64,000 nucleotides of DNA from Candidatus Magnetomicrobium cryptolimnococcus (GTDB lineage Bacteria; Nitrospirota; Thermodesulfovibrionia; Thermodesulfovibrionales; Magnetobacteriaceae). The stretch spans positions 56,602-120,601 of the forward strand of contig JAGYWI010000010.1 of assembly GCA_018606805.1 (NCBI GenBank). The letters are read 5' to 3'. The notes beneath the pieces are model-generated. The model saw only the letters and a list, made by a program, of their open reading frames with translations, was not told the DNA's origin and ran no database searches. The translations under genes and the position numbers were made by a program. Positions 33,827-43,910 of the stretch are shown here, piece by piece; the stretch's first letter is position 1, and every line of letters starts with the position of its first letter.

Positions 33827-34558
33827 ATGTATAGAACTGATATGACAGATGACGAAAAAGAAAAGATAATAAAAGAGTTTCAGCCTTTTATAAAATATAC
33901 GGCTTTGAGGCTGAGAAATAAGCTGCCAGCGCAGTTAACATTAGACGATTTAATTAGTGTGGGAATTATAGGTTTGCTTGACGCTATGGATAATTACGAC
34001 CCAGCGCGTGCAAAGCTGAAAACCTATGCAGAGTTCAGGATAAAGGGAGCTATGCTTGACGAAATAAGAGCATTTGACCCAGCCCCACGCTCACTAAAGG
34101 AAAAGGTTAATGACATTAAAGCCGTATATAACAAACTGGAAAGCTGCCTTGGCAGAACCCCGGAGGATGTCGAGATAGCTGATGAGCTGAATATGTCCAT
34201 TGATGATTATTATAAAATCTTAAAAGATGCAAATGGCGTCATAACCCTTCGTTTTGAGGATTTTTCAAGCCGTATAAACGATATGGAAGATATTAATTTA
34301 ATGGATAATATACCCGACCCGTCAGCGCACGACCCACTAAAGGCTATGCTTGAAGCATCACAGAAAGAAACCCTAGCGGCTGTTATTGATAAGCTGCCAG
34401 AAAAGGAGAAAACCATCTTATCGCTTTATTACTGGGAGGAACTTACTATGAAGGAAATTGCTGCTATTATGAGCCTCTCCGAGGGCCGCGTAAGTCAATT
34501 GCACAGTCAAGCTATCTTGCGCCTTAAATCTAAATTGTCTTACATGTCTATTACTTAA
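33827..34558 (+). CDS. fliA: Flagellar sigma factor FliA (sigma-28)
   Basis: About 243 residues from the ATG at 33827; an upstream GTG at 33818 directly after the flhG stop is possible. Sigma-70 family regions: 2 (LTLDDLISVGIIGLLDAMDNYDPARAKLKTYAEFRIKGAMLDEIRA), 3 (RTPEDVEIADELNMSIDDYYKILKDA) and 4 (LPEKEKTILSLYYWEELTMKEIAAIMSLSEGRVSQLHSQAILRLK). It directs late flagellar and chemotaxis genes. Last gene of the operon. Confidence 0.93.
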   Translation: MYRTDMTDDEKEKIIKEFQPFIKYTALRLRNKLPAQLTLDDLISVGIIGLLDAMDNYDPARAKLKTYAEFRIKGAMLDEIRAFDPAPRSLKEKVNDIKAVYNKLESCLGRTPEDVEIADELNMSIDDYYKILKDANGVITLRFEDFSSRINDMEDINLMDNIPDPSAHDPLKAMLEASQKETLAAVIDKLPEKEKTILSLYYWEELTMKEIAAIMSLSEGRVSQLHSQAILRLKSKLSYMSIT

Positions 34559-34569
34559 TAAGAAAAAAT

Positions 34570-34712
34570 GTAATAGTTCAGCCCCCTGTCTCGTCATTGC
34601 GAGGGGAACATAAGCGACGAAGGGTGCGGAGGCGCACCTCCCTCAATCCCGTCTTTTATCAAAGAGAGATTGCAGGGAGTGTGCAATGACAGAGTTGTGG
34701 CTGAACTATTAC
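34570..34712. mobile_element. MITE-like element containing a palindromic element
   Basis: Terminal inverted repeats GTAATAGTTCAGCC and GGCTGAACTATTAC bound 143 nt, with GTCATTGC / GCAATGAC just inside. A 21-nt palindromic element (GGTGCGGAGGCGCACCTCCC + T, 34623-34643) sits in the middle. The related copy at about 17233-17306 lacks it at the same point. Another copy begins at 57703 and also has an element after CGAAG. No gene; a non-autonomous transposon is likely. Confidence 0.75.
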
Positions 34713-34765
34713 CTTATCTTTAATTCTCTATATAGCGCATTTCGATTTGATAAGGTTGTATATAT

Positions 34766-35176
34766 TTATTTTTGAATTACCAAAAACCCCATTTGCTCAA
34801 AATGATGGTCATAGGTAAAGACTTCAGTTATTTTTAATTCTTGCATTACCATAAAAGAGGTACAATCAGTAAAAGAAAAAAACTTATCTTGGTATTTTTT
34901 AAATAATTTCCAAGCTTCTTTTTCTATTTCTTCATCAATATGAATAATTTTAAGGATTTGGCTTTTTTGCACTCTTTCCCCAAAATCTACTACTGACCGA
35001 TGCCCTATTTTTTTTAACAATCCTGTATAAGTTTCATCTAAAATAAAATTAGTAGTTATAAAAAACGTATCTTTCTTCACTAAACTATTATAAAGTAAAA
35101 AAGACCGCTGATGTAAAGCGTCTTTTTTACTATTTAAGGCTAACCAAGCGCTTGTATCAACAAAAATTTTTCTCAT
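34766..35176 (-). CDS. PIN-domain toxin (VapC-like)
   Basis: A 136-residue PIN ribonuclease: first acidic residue in IFVDTSAWLAL, second in NFILDETYTGLL, third cluster FSFTDCTSFMVMQEL, and a final VFTYDHHFEQMGF. All four acidic sites expected for Mg-dependent RNA cleavage are present. The start follows the small upstream gene after 2 nt, giving a VapBC-type toxin-antitoxin arrangement. Confidence 0.85.
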   Translation of the reverse strand: MRKIFVDTSAWLALNSKKDALHQRSFLLYNSLVKKDTFFITTNFILDETYTGLLKKIGHRSVVDFGERVQKSQILKIIHIDEEIEKEAWKLFKKYQDKFFSFTDCTSFMVMQELKITEVFTYDHHFEQMGFLVIQK

Positions 35177-35178
35177 AA

Positions 35179-35430
35179 CTAATCTTCGTAAATATATTTA
35201 TCGTGGTTAACAGCTAAATCATCGGGTGCCTCTGACGAATAATAACCCTCTATTTTATAGAGAGAATCTTGAGTCCTATCATAAACTTTTCTTATTATTG
35301 GTTGCCAAATCCTCTCCTTTGTCTCTTTTTCTTCAAAGCTCACCGTTATCTCCGCGCCTTCGGGAATATCGGGTTTTTCTAAAAACTCAATTTGACCCTG
35401 CCAAAACCTAGCTTTCACAGTTTTAAGCAT
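35179..35430 (-). CDS. DUF104/AF2212-like antitoxin
   Basis: An 83-residue protein starting MLKTVKARFWQGQIEFLEKPDIPEGAEITVSFEE, the beta-strand pattern of AF2212/DUF104 proteins, followed by a helical, acidic tail. Such proteins are antitoxins of VapC-type PIN toxins, encoded immediately downstream here. GGAGGGACGAG precedes the start. Confidence 0.7.
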   Translation of the reverse strand: MLKTVKARFWQGQIEFLEKPDIPEGAEITVSFEEKETKERIWQPIIRKVYDRTQDSLYKIEGYYSSEAPDDLAVNHDKYIYED

Positions 35431-35454
35431 TTCTCGTCCCTCCTTAATAATGCG

Positions 35455-37869
<2,415 letters not shown>

Positions 37870-37889
37870 CTATCTGAAAAAATAGTGAT

Positions 37890-38000
37890 GGGAGGGTGCG
37901 TAGGCGCACCTCCCGTAAAGTGCGCCTACGCACCCTCACTGGGACTCGTCCCTTTGACCTACCACCCAAGAGGCTTTGCCTCTTGAACCCCAAAAACACT
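37890..38000. repeat. Two palindromic elements plus hairpin upstream of gyrB
   Basis: GGGAGGGTGCGTAGGCGCAC then CTCCCGTAAAG and an inverted TGCGCCTACGCACCCTC: two elements in opposite orientation that could pair to form a larger hairpin in the gyrB leader. They are followed by GGGACTCGTCCC and GAGGCTTTGCCTC hairpins and TTGAACCCCAAAAA, the same motif as at 4250-4285. Confidence 0.75.
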
Positions 38001-38002
38001 AT

Positions 38003-38182
38003 TCAGGAAATGCCTAACATTTTTCTGATATGTTTTGCCAATTTATTGTCAATTTCATTATGTCTAGGAATTGGTTGTTTTTTACCCGTGATAGGATTAA
38101 TATATAAGTCATGCCTTGCACCATGTTTATAAAAAATACAGCCTCCCTCTATGATACTTCGTATAAAATCATTTCGTTTCAT
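38003..38182 (-). CDS. hicA: HicA-like toxin (59 aa)
   Basis: A 59-residue protein too short for many callers: MKRNDFIRSIIEGGCIF, YKHGARHDLYINPITGKKQPIPRHNEIDNKL, the HicA double-stranded-RNA-binding-like fold with the GxRHDLY catalytic His region and the terminal PRHNEI motif. Its ATG overlaps the hicB stop (ATGA). HicA toxins cleave mRNA and are neutralised by HicB. Confidence 0.85.
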   Translation of the reverse strand: MKRNDFIRSIIEGGCIFYKHGARHDLYINPITGKKQPIPRHNEIDNKLAKHIRKMLGIS

Positions 38183-38367
38183 AAAGTAATTTCTTTTACT
38201 TTGAAATCGCTGGGAACATCCTCTAATATCATTAAACGATAGGCATCTTTTATGTTTTCTTCTAACTCTTCAACAGTTTCTCCTTGTGTCATTATTTCAG
38301 GATACTCCAAAAGCTTACCTAGCCAAAACTTATCTCCTTTCCAATAAACCATAGTCATCTTATTCAT
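38179..38367 (-). CDS. hicB: HicB-like antitoxin
   Basis: About 62 residues from the ATG at 38367 (GGAG 8 nt upstream): MTMVYWKGDKFWLGKLLEYPEIMTQGETVEELEENIKDAYRLMI, the HicB partial RNase H-like fold with PE, QGET and EELEENIKDA. No C-terminal DNA-binding domain, so autoregulation may be weak. Overlaps hicA by 4 nt. Confidence 0.85.
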   Translation of the reverse strand: MNKMTMVYWKGDKFWLGKLLEYPEIMTQGETVEELEENIKDAYRLMILEDVPSDFKVKEITL

Positions 38368-38664
38368 TATATCATCTCCAACAAAGAACACCGTATAATA
38401 TCTTAAATAGCTCATTTACATTATTTATATCTTACCATATTACACTAATAACCTATCTCAATATTTTTTAGTAGTTCTCAACGAGGAACGGTCATATATA
38501 ACACCTTTCGATTTAATAGACAAAAAAAAATTAAAGGGCTTACCCCTAGGTTTGCCCCTATAAAAGTATGTGTATTGTAGGGAAAGCCCCATAAAGCTCC
38601 CCTATGCTTATTAACTCATATTTAAGTATTTTAAATAAAATAAGTATTTTTATAATAGTGCCGG
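38368..38664. repeat. Spacer with dispersed repeat
   Basis: No gene seen. 38502-38610 is a copy of the repeat at 17108 (TTTCGATTTAATAG, GGGCTTACCCCTAGGTT, then a degenerate inverted segment with CCCCTATG). The remainder is AT-rich. Confidence 0.65.
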
Positions 38665-39153
38665 TTATGAATTAATAATTGGTTTAGGCCAAAAGCTTTT
38701 ATCAATTATTTGGTCAAAAGTATAAGGGCATATTTCAGGGAGTTTTTTTCTGCTAATTCCTGTTTCTTCTTCAAAATCTTCTTTAGCTGTTATAAATTCT
38801 TTACCTATGGTAGTTTCAATGTTATGCTTTAGACTAGGGCTGTCTCTAAGTATTCTGACAATTTCCTTCCTTTGAGTACGTATAGTGGTAGCCCAACTTT
38901 TAGAATCTATTTGTTTTTCAGATTGATACTGTAATTTAAGTAAATGCATTATCAATACTGCTAGCCGACTTTCCAATTCCCTCCTGTCTCTTCTACCCAT
39001 ACTTTCTATTTCCTCAGCCAAGTTTTCTATATCTATTTCAGAGAGTCTGCCTTGGCGTAACAGGTTTGCATTATGAAGTGTCCACTGATAAAAATCAGTA
39101 TCATAAAGTGATTTTTCTGTGCTTATCATTTCGTTATATGTTAAACTATCCAT
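38665..39153 (-). CDS. DUF29-family protein
   Basis: About 162 residues from the ATG at 39153; an ATG 24 nt upstream is possible. DUF29 blocks: YDTDFYQWTLHNANLLRQGRLSEIDIENLAEEIESMGRRDRRELESRLAVLIMHLLKLQYQ and WATTIRTQRKEIVRILRDSPSLKH. The family is of unknown function, often in multiple copies in cyanobacteria and other environmental bacteria. Lone gene between repeat-rich spacers. Confidence 0.75.
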   Translation of the reverse strand: MDSLTYNEMISTEKSLYDTDFYQWTLHNANLLRQGRLSEIDIENLAEEIESMGRRDRRELESRLAVLIMHLLKLQYQSEKQIDSKSWATTIRTQRKEIVRILRDSPSLKHNIETTIGKEFITAKEDFEEETGISRKKLPEICPYTFDQIIDKSFWPKPIINS

Positions 39154-39423
39154 AAGAATATTGTAACATATGTTCATCTTTTATTATATGACACTGTAGT
39201 AAAAGATAATGAACGTAATTAAATAGATTGCACCTCCCTCAATCCCACCTTTTAATATAGAGATTGCAGGGAGGTGTACCTCCACACTTTACGGGAGTGC
39301 CCTCACGCACCTGCGCTCGCAATGACAGACATGTATAAATATTATATGACCACTACCCATTCAGGACTACCAAGGGTTTCCCCCCGCTCTTCTATCTTTT
39401 TCTTTTTTACTTTTTCTTTTTTA
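39154..39423. repeat. Spacer with inverted repeat and palindromic elements
   Basis: No gene seen. 39220-39275 has GATTGCACCTCCCTCAATC opposed to GATTGCAGGGAGGTG, then an element at about 39268-39311 (GGAGGTGTACCTCCACAC and ACGGGAGTGCCCTCACGCAC). GCTCGCAATGACAGAC follows, part of the MITE-like family. It is a mosaic of repeats. The rest, to 39423, contains a pyrimidine-rich tract. Confidence 0.6.
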
Positions 39424-39939
39424 TTACTTTTTTTCCTTTTTATTATTACCAACGCCAACTACCTCAGTAGTTTTCTTAATCTTTTTCATCAAAACCCCGC
39501 CCGTGTCGGTCTGAAATATAATCTTTCTGCCATTAGTACCACCAAGGTCTGAGGCTACTATCGGTATGCCAGCCTCTTCAAGCATATCCCGACATATAAA
39601 AATATTACGCTCTCCAACGTTTAAAAGCCCAGACGTTGTGGTACGCTCAATAACAGCAGCACCGCCAAAGGTCTTAGCCCTTAAAGATTTTACGTTGCAG
39701 CCATAGTATAAGAGTTTATCTATTAGTTTAGGTATTGCAATATTACCGTACTTAGGCGAAGGAAGACCATCGCCGTTCCAAAGCGGCAGTAAATAATGGT
39801 TCATGCCACCTACTTTTAAGACCGGATCCCACAGACAAACTGAAACGCATGAACCTAATATTGTTGTAATTACACTGTCTTCACCTTCAGCAAAGATATT
39901 GCCCGGATATAAAAAGTGCTCTATCAAATTGTCTCCCAA
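39424..39939 (-). CDS. cheD: Chemoreceptor glutamine deamidase CheD
   Basis: A 171-residue protein with the CheD fold: VITTILGSCVSVCLWDPVLKVGGMNHYLLP contains the catalytic Cys and His; later LRAKTFGGAAVIE and NVGERNIFICRDMLEEAGIPIVASDLGGTNGRKIIFQTDTGGVLMKKI. CheD deamidates chemoreceptors and in some species works with CheC. It is lone here, but close to a kinase-like gene. Confidence 0.92.
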   Translation of the reverse strand: MGDNLIEHFLYPGNIFAEGEDSVITTILGSCVSVCLWDPVLKVGGMNHYLLPLWNGDGLPSPKYGNIAIPKLIDKLLYYGCNVKSLRAKTFGGAAVIERTTTSGLLNVGERNIFICRDMLEEAGIPIVASDLGGTNGRKIIFQTDTGGVLMKKIKKTTEVVGVGNNKKEKK

Positions 39940-39993
39940 TAGTTTTATAAATTAGTCAAGTTTAAAGCTTTACCTTATGTACAACAAGCTAAC

Positions 39994-40902
39994 TCAAAAC
40001 ACTTCATCACCCTCTTCTTCAAACAAAAACTCATTGCCATCCAATGAATAAACATCAACAGCCGTAGACAAGGTAGCCTCCTCTATCCCAATAAAAAATA
40101 TACTGCCCTGTCCCACCGTACTTTCGATAAAAACCGAACCACCAAACAAATCCACAATAGCCTTCACTATGGAAAGGCCAAGGCCGTGCCCTCTGTAGAG
40201 CTTACTAACGCCAGTGTCTAATTGTCTAAAGCGGTCAAAAATCTTACTCCTATCTTCTTCCGTTATACCAATACCGGTATCGCTAATACTTACTTGCATG
40301 GTCTTACCATCTTTCCAGAGTTTAATCTCAACGCTGCCGCCTTCGTTATTAAACTCTATGGCGTTACAAACCAAATTAGCTATAACCACTTTAAGTTTTT
40401 CAGGGTCTGTCTTAAACAAATACTCATCGCGCTTTTTAAACTTCCAATCATAAAGGAATGTTAACTTAACGTATTTGGACTCTGCTAACGGTTTAAAGCT
40501 ATCAACTGTGTTTGAAATAAGCGAAACCACATCAACATGTGAAACATCAAGATTAGATTCCCCCGCCTCTATTTCAGCCGCCATAAATATATTCCTTAGC
40601 TGATAGTCCAGATTAAAAGCCTCAAAGTGTATCATATTTAACATGGTCTTCACTGTTGCAAAGTCCATCTCATCGGTTTTAACAATCTGTTCGGTAAGCC
40701 CCAGTATACTTGTTAAAGGATTATTTATTTCATTTTTTATATTAGATAAAAAGTGCGACTTTAAAGCCTCTGAATCTTCCAGTTTTTTATTAAGAGATTC
40801 AAGCTTAGAAGTCATCACCTTTAAATCAAAGAGAGCCTTATCCTTTTGATCAAAACGATATTTAAGCTCATTAATTAAATCATCATCTGACATATTTCTC
40901 AT
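39994..40902 (-). CDS. Histidine kinase-like protein lacking the phospho-accepting His
   Basis: A 302-residue cytosolic protein, AGGAGGT 9 nt before the ATG. An N-terminal coiled coil leads to a dimerisation/phosphotransfer segment KSHFLSNIKNEINNPLTSILG. The canonical SHE motif (NMSHEIRTPL) has become KNE, so the acceptor His is Asn. The ATPase domain is intact: NLVCNAIEFNNEGGSV (N box), DTGIGITEEDRSKIFDRF (G1/F), GHGLGLSIVKAIV (G2). It may therefore bind ATP and dimerise, acting as a pseudokinase or on a partner. Located between cheD and dnaN. Confidence 0.85.
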   Translation of the reverse strand: MRNMSDDDLINELKYRFDQKDKALFDLKVMTSKLESLNKKLEDSEALKSHFLSNIKNEINNPLTSILGLTEQIVKTDEMDFATVKTMLNMIHFEAFNLDYQLRNIFMAAEIEAGESNLDVSHVDVVSLISNTVDSFKPLAESKYVKLTFLYDWKFKKRDEYLFKTDPEKLKVVIANLVCNAIEFNNEGGSVEIKLWKDGKTMQVSISDTGIGITEEDRSKIFDRFRQLDTGVSKLYRGHGLGLSIVKAIVDLFGGSVFIESTVGQGSIFFIGIEEATLSTAVDVYSLDGNEFLFEEEGDEVF

Positions 40903-40927
40903 AATAAAACCACCTCCTAATTAATCA

Positions 40928-42184
40928 CTAAAGACGAACAGGCATAATGACGCATTTATAATTATCATTATCATACTCCATAAAAAGCGTTGGGCTTAAT
41001 AGCTCAAGCAACACTATTTTAAAGCGCTCGCCATCCATAACCGAAACCGATTCAATTACAAATTTCGAATTAAAACCAAGCGCTATCGGTTCACCGTCTA
41101 ACTGAGCCGCTATCGTATCACTAGCCTCGCCAACTTCCGGATCGTTTGCATAAAAATCCAGTGTTGACTCATTTATAGTAAACTTAACTAAATGACCTTT
41201 TTCCTTACTTATAAGTGAAACACGCCGAAGCGTCTTTATAAAATCATCCTTTTGTAAAACAACTGTCTTATTATTAGCCTGAGGTATTACATTTTCATAA
41301 TCCGGATACAAGCCCTCTATCAACTTAGTAAGAAACTGTCGCCCTTTTAAATAAAAACAAACGTAATTGCTCGTTATATCAAAGGTAATATCCTCATCAT
41401 TTAAAACTGATAAAAACTTCTTTAACTCAACCATAGCCTTCTTAGGCAGTATTATCTTAATATCCTCCTTTACGGTAGGGTGCGGAGGCGCACCTCCCTG
41501 GTGTGTAGGTACACAGGGAGGTGCGCCTTCGCACCCTACCTGGCTCCCCAGCACATACGGGGGTGCTCCCAGCACTCCCAACTCCACATCCTTGTACATA
41601 GCAGCAAGCCTATGCCCATCAGTGCCTACGATAAATATGCGATTTTCACTTGGCTTAATGTGCATAAGTAGACCATTTAGCTCATACCGGGCATCATTAT
41701 CCCCGGTGCAGTATATGGTCTTATCAATCATTTCAAGCAAAATGCCTGCCTTAATCGTGATGGTATCCTTTTGTTCAATAGTTGGCCAAAGCGGATATTC
41801 ATCCGGGTCTAAACAAGCTACCTTAAAACTACTCTTACCGGATTTGATTTTAAGCCAACGAAACTCCTCAATGTCCGAGGTGTGTAGGCACACCTCCCTT
41901 TCAAGCGAATCAGTATCAGAGTATAAGATAATATCATCGTTGACTTCCCTTGAGATTTCATAAAGCTTCCTCGTTGATATACAAAAGCGTCCGGGGCTTT
42001 CAAAAGATAATATCTCGATTTCTTGTTTAAGTGCAACCTCCAAATCCGTAGCATAAATAGTGCTTTTAGTATCCACGTCTAATATAAAATTGTTCAATAT
42101 AGGCATAGTCGTCTTCTTTTCAGATATGCTCTGTATATCTGCAAGCTTCCTTTGCAACTCTTCTTTCTTAATAACAACATTCAT
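40928..42184 (-). CDS. dnaN: DNA polymerase III beta clamp with in-frame palindromic inserts
   Basis: A 418-residue sliding clamp, versus about 370 normally. Standard blocks are all there: MPILNNFILDV, GRFCISTRKLYEI, ELNGLLMHI, GTDGHRLAAMYKD, LPKKAMVELKKFL, LIEGLYPDYENVIP, GFNSKFVIESV and the terminal CVIMPVRL. Two insertions explain the excess. A 21-nt element at 41879-41899 adds REVCLHT in domain I between DSLE and SDIEEF. A cluster of about four units at 41477-41562 adds about 35 residues (GAPPYVLGS...GAPPHPTV) in the domain II loop after the DGHRLA strand. Both are loop positions, away from the ring interfaces and partner-binding pocket judged from E. coli clamp topology. Confidence 0.93.
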   Translation of the reverse strand: MNVVIKKEELQRKLADIQSISEKKTTMPILNNFILDVDTKSTIYATDLEVALKQEIEILSFESPGRFCISTRKLYEISREVNDDIILYSDTDSLEREVCLHTSDIEEFRWLKIKSGKSSFKVACLDPDEYPLWPTIEQKDTITIKAGILLEMIDKTIYCTGDNDARYELNGLLMHIKPSENRIFIVGTDGHRLAAMYKDVELGVLGAPPYVLGSQVGCEGAPPCVPTHQGGAPPHPTVKEDIKIILPKKAMVELKKFLSVLNDEDITFDITSNYVCFYLKGRQFLTKLIEGLYPDYENVIPQANNKTVVLQKDDFIKTLRRVSLISKEKGHLVKFTINESTLDFYANDPEVGEASDTIAAQLDGEPIALGFNSKFVIESVSVMDGERFKIVLLELLSPTLFMEYDNDNYKCVIMPVRL

Positions 42185-42219
42185 TTAAAACCCCCCCCTT
42201 TTTTTTTAAAAAAACTCAA

Positions 42220-42295
42220 AGTGCGTAGGCGCACAGCCGTCAAGGTGCGTAGGCGCACCAGCCGTCAAGGTGCGTAGGCGCACCAGCCGTCAAGG
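42220..42295. repeat. Three-unit palindromic array between dnaA and dnaN
   Basis: GTGCGTAGGCGCAC units separated by AGCCGTCAAG, period 25 nt for the two full copies, the tail altered to CACCAGCCGT. Not a multiple of three. It spans the intergenic region and ends at the dnaA stop, so it would fold into hairpins in a dnaA-dnaN transcript. Confidence 0.85.
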
Positions 42296-43657
42296 TTTTA
42301 TTCTATTTCTAAGTTTTTCAATTGTTCTTTTAAAATTTTCATCTTCTTTAATCTTCTCTTCAACCTTATTACAAGCATATATAACAGTAGCATGATCCTT
42401 ACCACCAAAGTTCTTACCAACATCAATAAGGGACATCTCCGTAAGCTCCCTTGCTAAATACATAGCCACCTGCCGTGGCACCGTCACATCCTTAGTGCGC
42501 TTCTTTGCCTTTATATCAGTAATGCTCACACCATAGTACTCGCACACTATCTTAAGTATGCCATCCATGTTAATAGGGGTTTCATCGTCTTGAAAAACGT
42601 CCTTTAAGACCTCGTGGGCTAGCATCTGCGTAATAGGCTCACCGGATATGCTAGCATGCGCTGCTAACTTAGTAAGACAGCCCTCAAGCTCTCTTATATT
42701 TGAACGTATGCGTGTTGCTAAATAGTATGCCACCTCACTTGGTAGTTTAACGCCATGAGTTTCTGCCTTATTTTGCAAAATAGCCATCTTTAGTTCAACC
42801 CCCGGTGGCTGCACATCGGCAATTAACCCCATGGAAAAACGTGATTTCAGCCTATCCGTAATATCACCTAACTCTTTTGGTGGACGGTCGCTTGAAAGCA
42901 CTATTTGTTTTTGCTTTTCATAAAGGGCGTTAAACGTATGAAAAAACTCCTCCTGCGTTTGCACCTTATTGGCTATAAACTGAATGTCATCTATAAGCAA
43001 TATATCAACGTTCCTATACCGCTGCTTAAGCTCACTCATCTTTTCATGCCTTATAGAGGTTACCACCTCATTCGTAAACTGCTCAGTAGTCACATATATA
43101 ACGGAGGCCTTTTTATTTTTCTGCACCACCCTATTTCCTATGGCGTGTATAATATGTGTCTTACCAAGACCAACATCACCGTATATAAATAGCGGATTGT
43201 AGGTCTTACCAACCGAATCGCCCACGGCAAGGGCTGCTGCACGGGCAAATTGATTAGAAGGACCTACTACAAAATTTTCAAACGTATAGCGCAGGTTTAT
43301 ACCCTTAACCACACCTTTAACTGCGCCTTGAGGCTTACCAGAACTATCCTTTCCTATGCTTAAAAGCTCCGCTCTCAATATATCCTCACTACCAAGGACT
43401 TTATCACCACTATCAGTATCTGCAAACAAATCAATATTGACAGCCTTAAAGAGTATTTCCTCAAAGGCATCGTTTAGAAGCTCTAAATAATTATCATTGA
43501 GCCATTCAACATAAAACTTGTTAGGAGCCCTAAGTAAAACCCTGTCCTCTTCCACCCTGACAACCCTCAACTGCTCAAACCACAATTTAAAAAGAGCCGC
43601 TCCCACTCTTTCTTCTATGTATGCCGCACACCTTTGCCAAATATTTTCCGTATCCAT
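42290..43657 (-). CDS. dnaA: Chromosomal replication initiator DnaA
   Basis: A 455-residue protein in four domains: I (FKLWFEQLRVVRVEEDRVLL), a short linker, the AAA+ domain III (YTFENFVVGPSNQFARAAALAVGD, NPLFIYGDVGLGKTHIIHAIGN, VDILLIDDIQFIANK, SRFSMGLIADVQPPG), and DNA-binding domain IV (TVPRQVAMYLARELTEMSLIDVGKNFGGKDHATVIYACNKV). Opens the origin. Free of palindromic elements. Confidence 0.97.
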   Translation of the reverse strand: MDTENIWQRCAAYIEERVGAALFKLWFEQLRVVRVEEDRVLLRAPNKFYVEWLNDNYLELLNDAFEEILFKAVNIDLFADTDSGDKVLGSEDILRAELLSIGKDSSGKPQGAVKGVVKGINLRYTFENFVVGPSNQFARAAALAVGDSVGKTYNPLFIYGDVGLGKTHIIHAIGNRVVQKNKKASVIYVTTEQFTNEVVTSIRHEKMSELKQRYRNVDILLIDDIQFIANKVQTQEEFFHTFNALYEKQKQIVLSSDRPPKELGDITDRLKSRFSMGLIADVQPPGVELKMAILQNKAETHGVKLPSEVAYYLATRIRSNIRELEGCLTKLAAHASISGEPITQMLAHEVLKDVFQDDETPINMDGILKIVCEYYGVSITDIKAKKRTKDVTVPRQVAMYLARELTEMSLIDVGKNFGGKDHATVIYACNKVEEKIKEDENFKRTIEKLRNRIKP

Positions 43658-43910
43658 ATGTTTTCAACAAGTTACTAACAATTGTTAATAACTTGTTCTC
43701 CGCTTGTTAAAAAATCATTCATAATTGTTAGTATCATCAGTTTTTCCAGTACCCGTTAATATATCAATATTCCATTAACACTAAACGAACACCCTTGTCC
43801 TAAACTAAACTTGTTGAAAAATATATAAAAAACCTGCTTCCTAACATATAAACACACACTACTATATCGTCTATTTTTTATATATAATAAATAAGATATA
43901 GTAAGGCATG
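43658..43910. other. Candidate replication-origin spacer between dnaA and prfB
   Basis: An AT-rich 253-nt spacer without genes. A near-perfect 32-nt palindrome, AACAAGTTACTAACAATTGTTAATAACTTGTT (43666-43697), stands just upstream of dnaA and shares 19 nt with the spacer at 50681. Two more TTGTTA motifs follow. No canonical TTATCCACA box was seen, so an origin is only suggested by dnaA proximity and AT content. Confidence 0.4.

Noticed and set aside
42220..42295. DnaA boxes or origin iterons between dnaA and dnaN
   Set aside because: The repeats are members of the dispersed palindromic family with no resemblance to DnaA boxes.
43658..43910. parS partition site at the origin
   Set aside because: The palindrome lacks the TGTTNCACGTGAAACA pattern of ParB sites.
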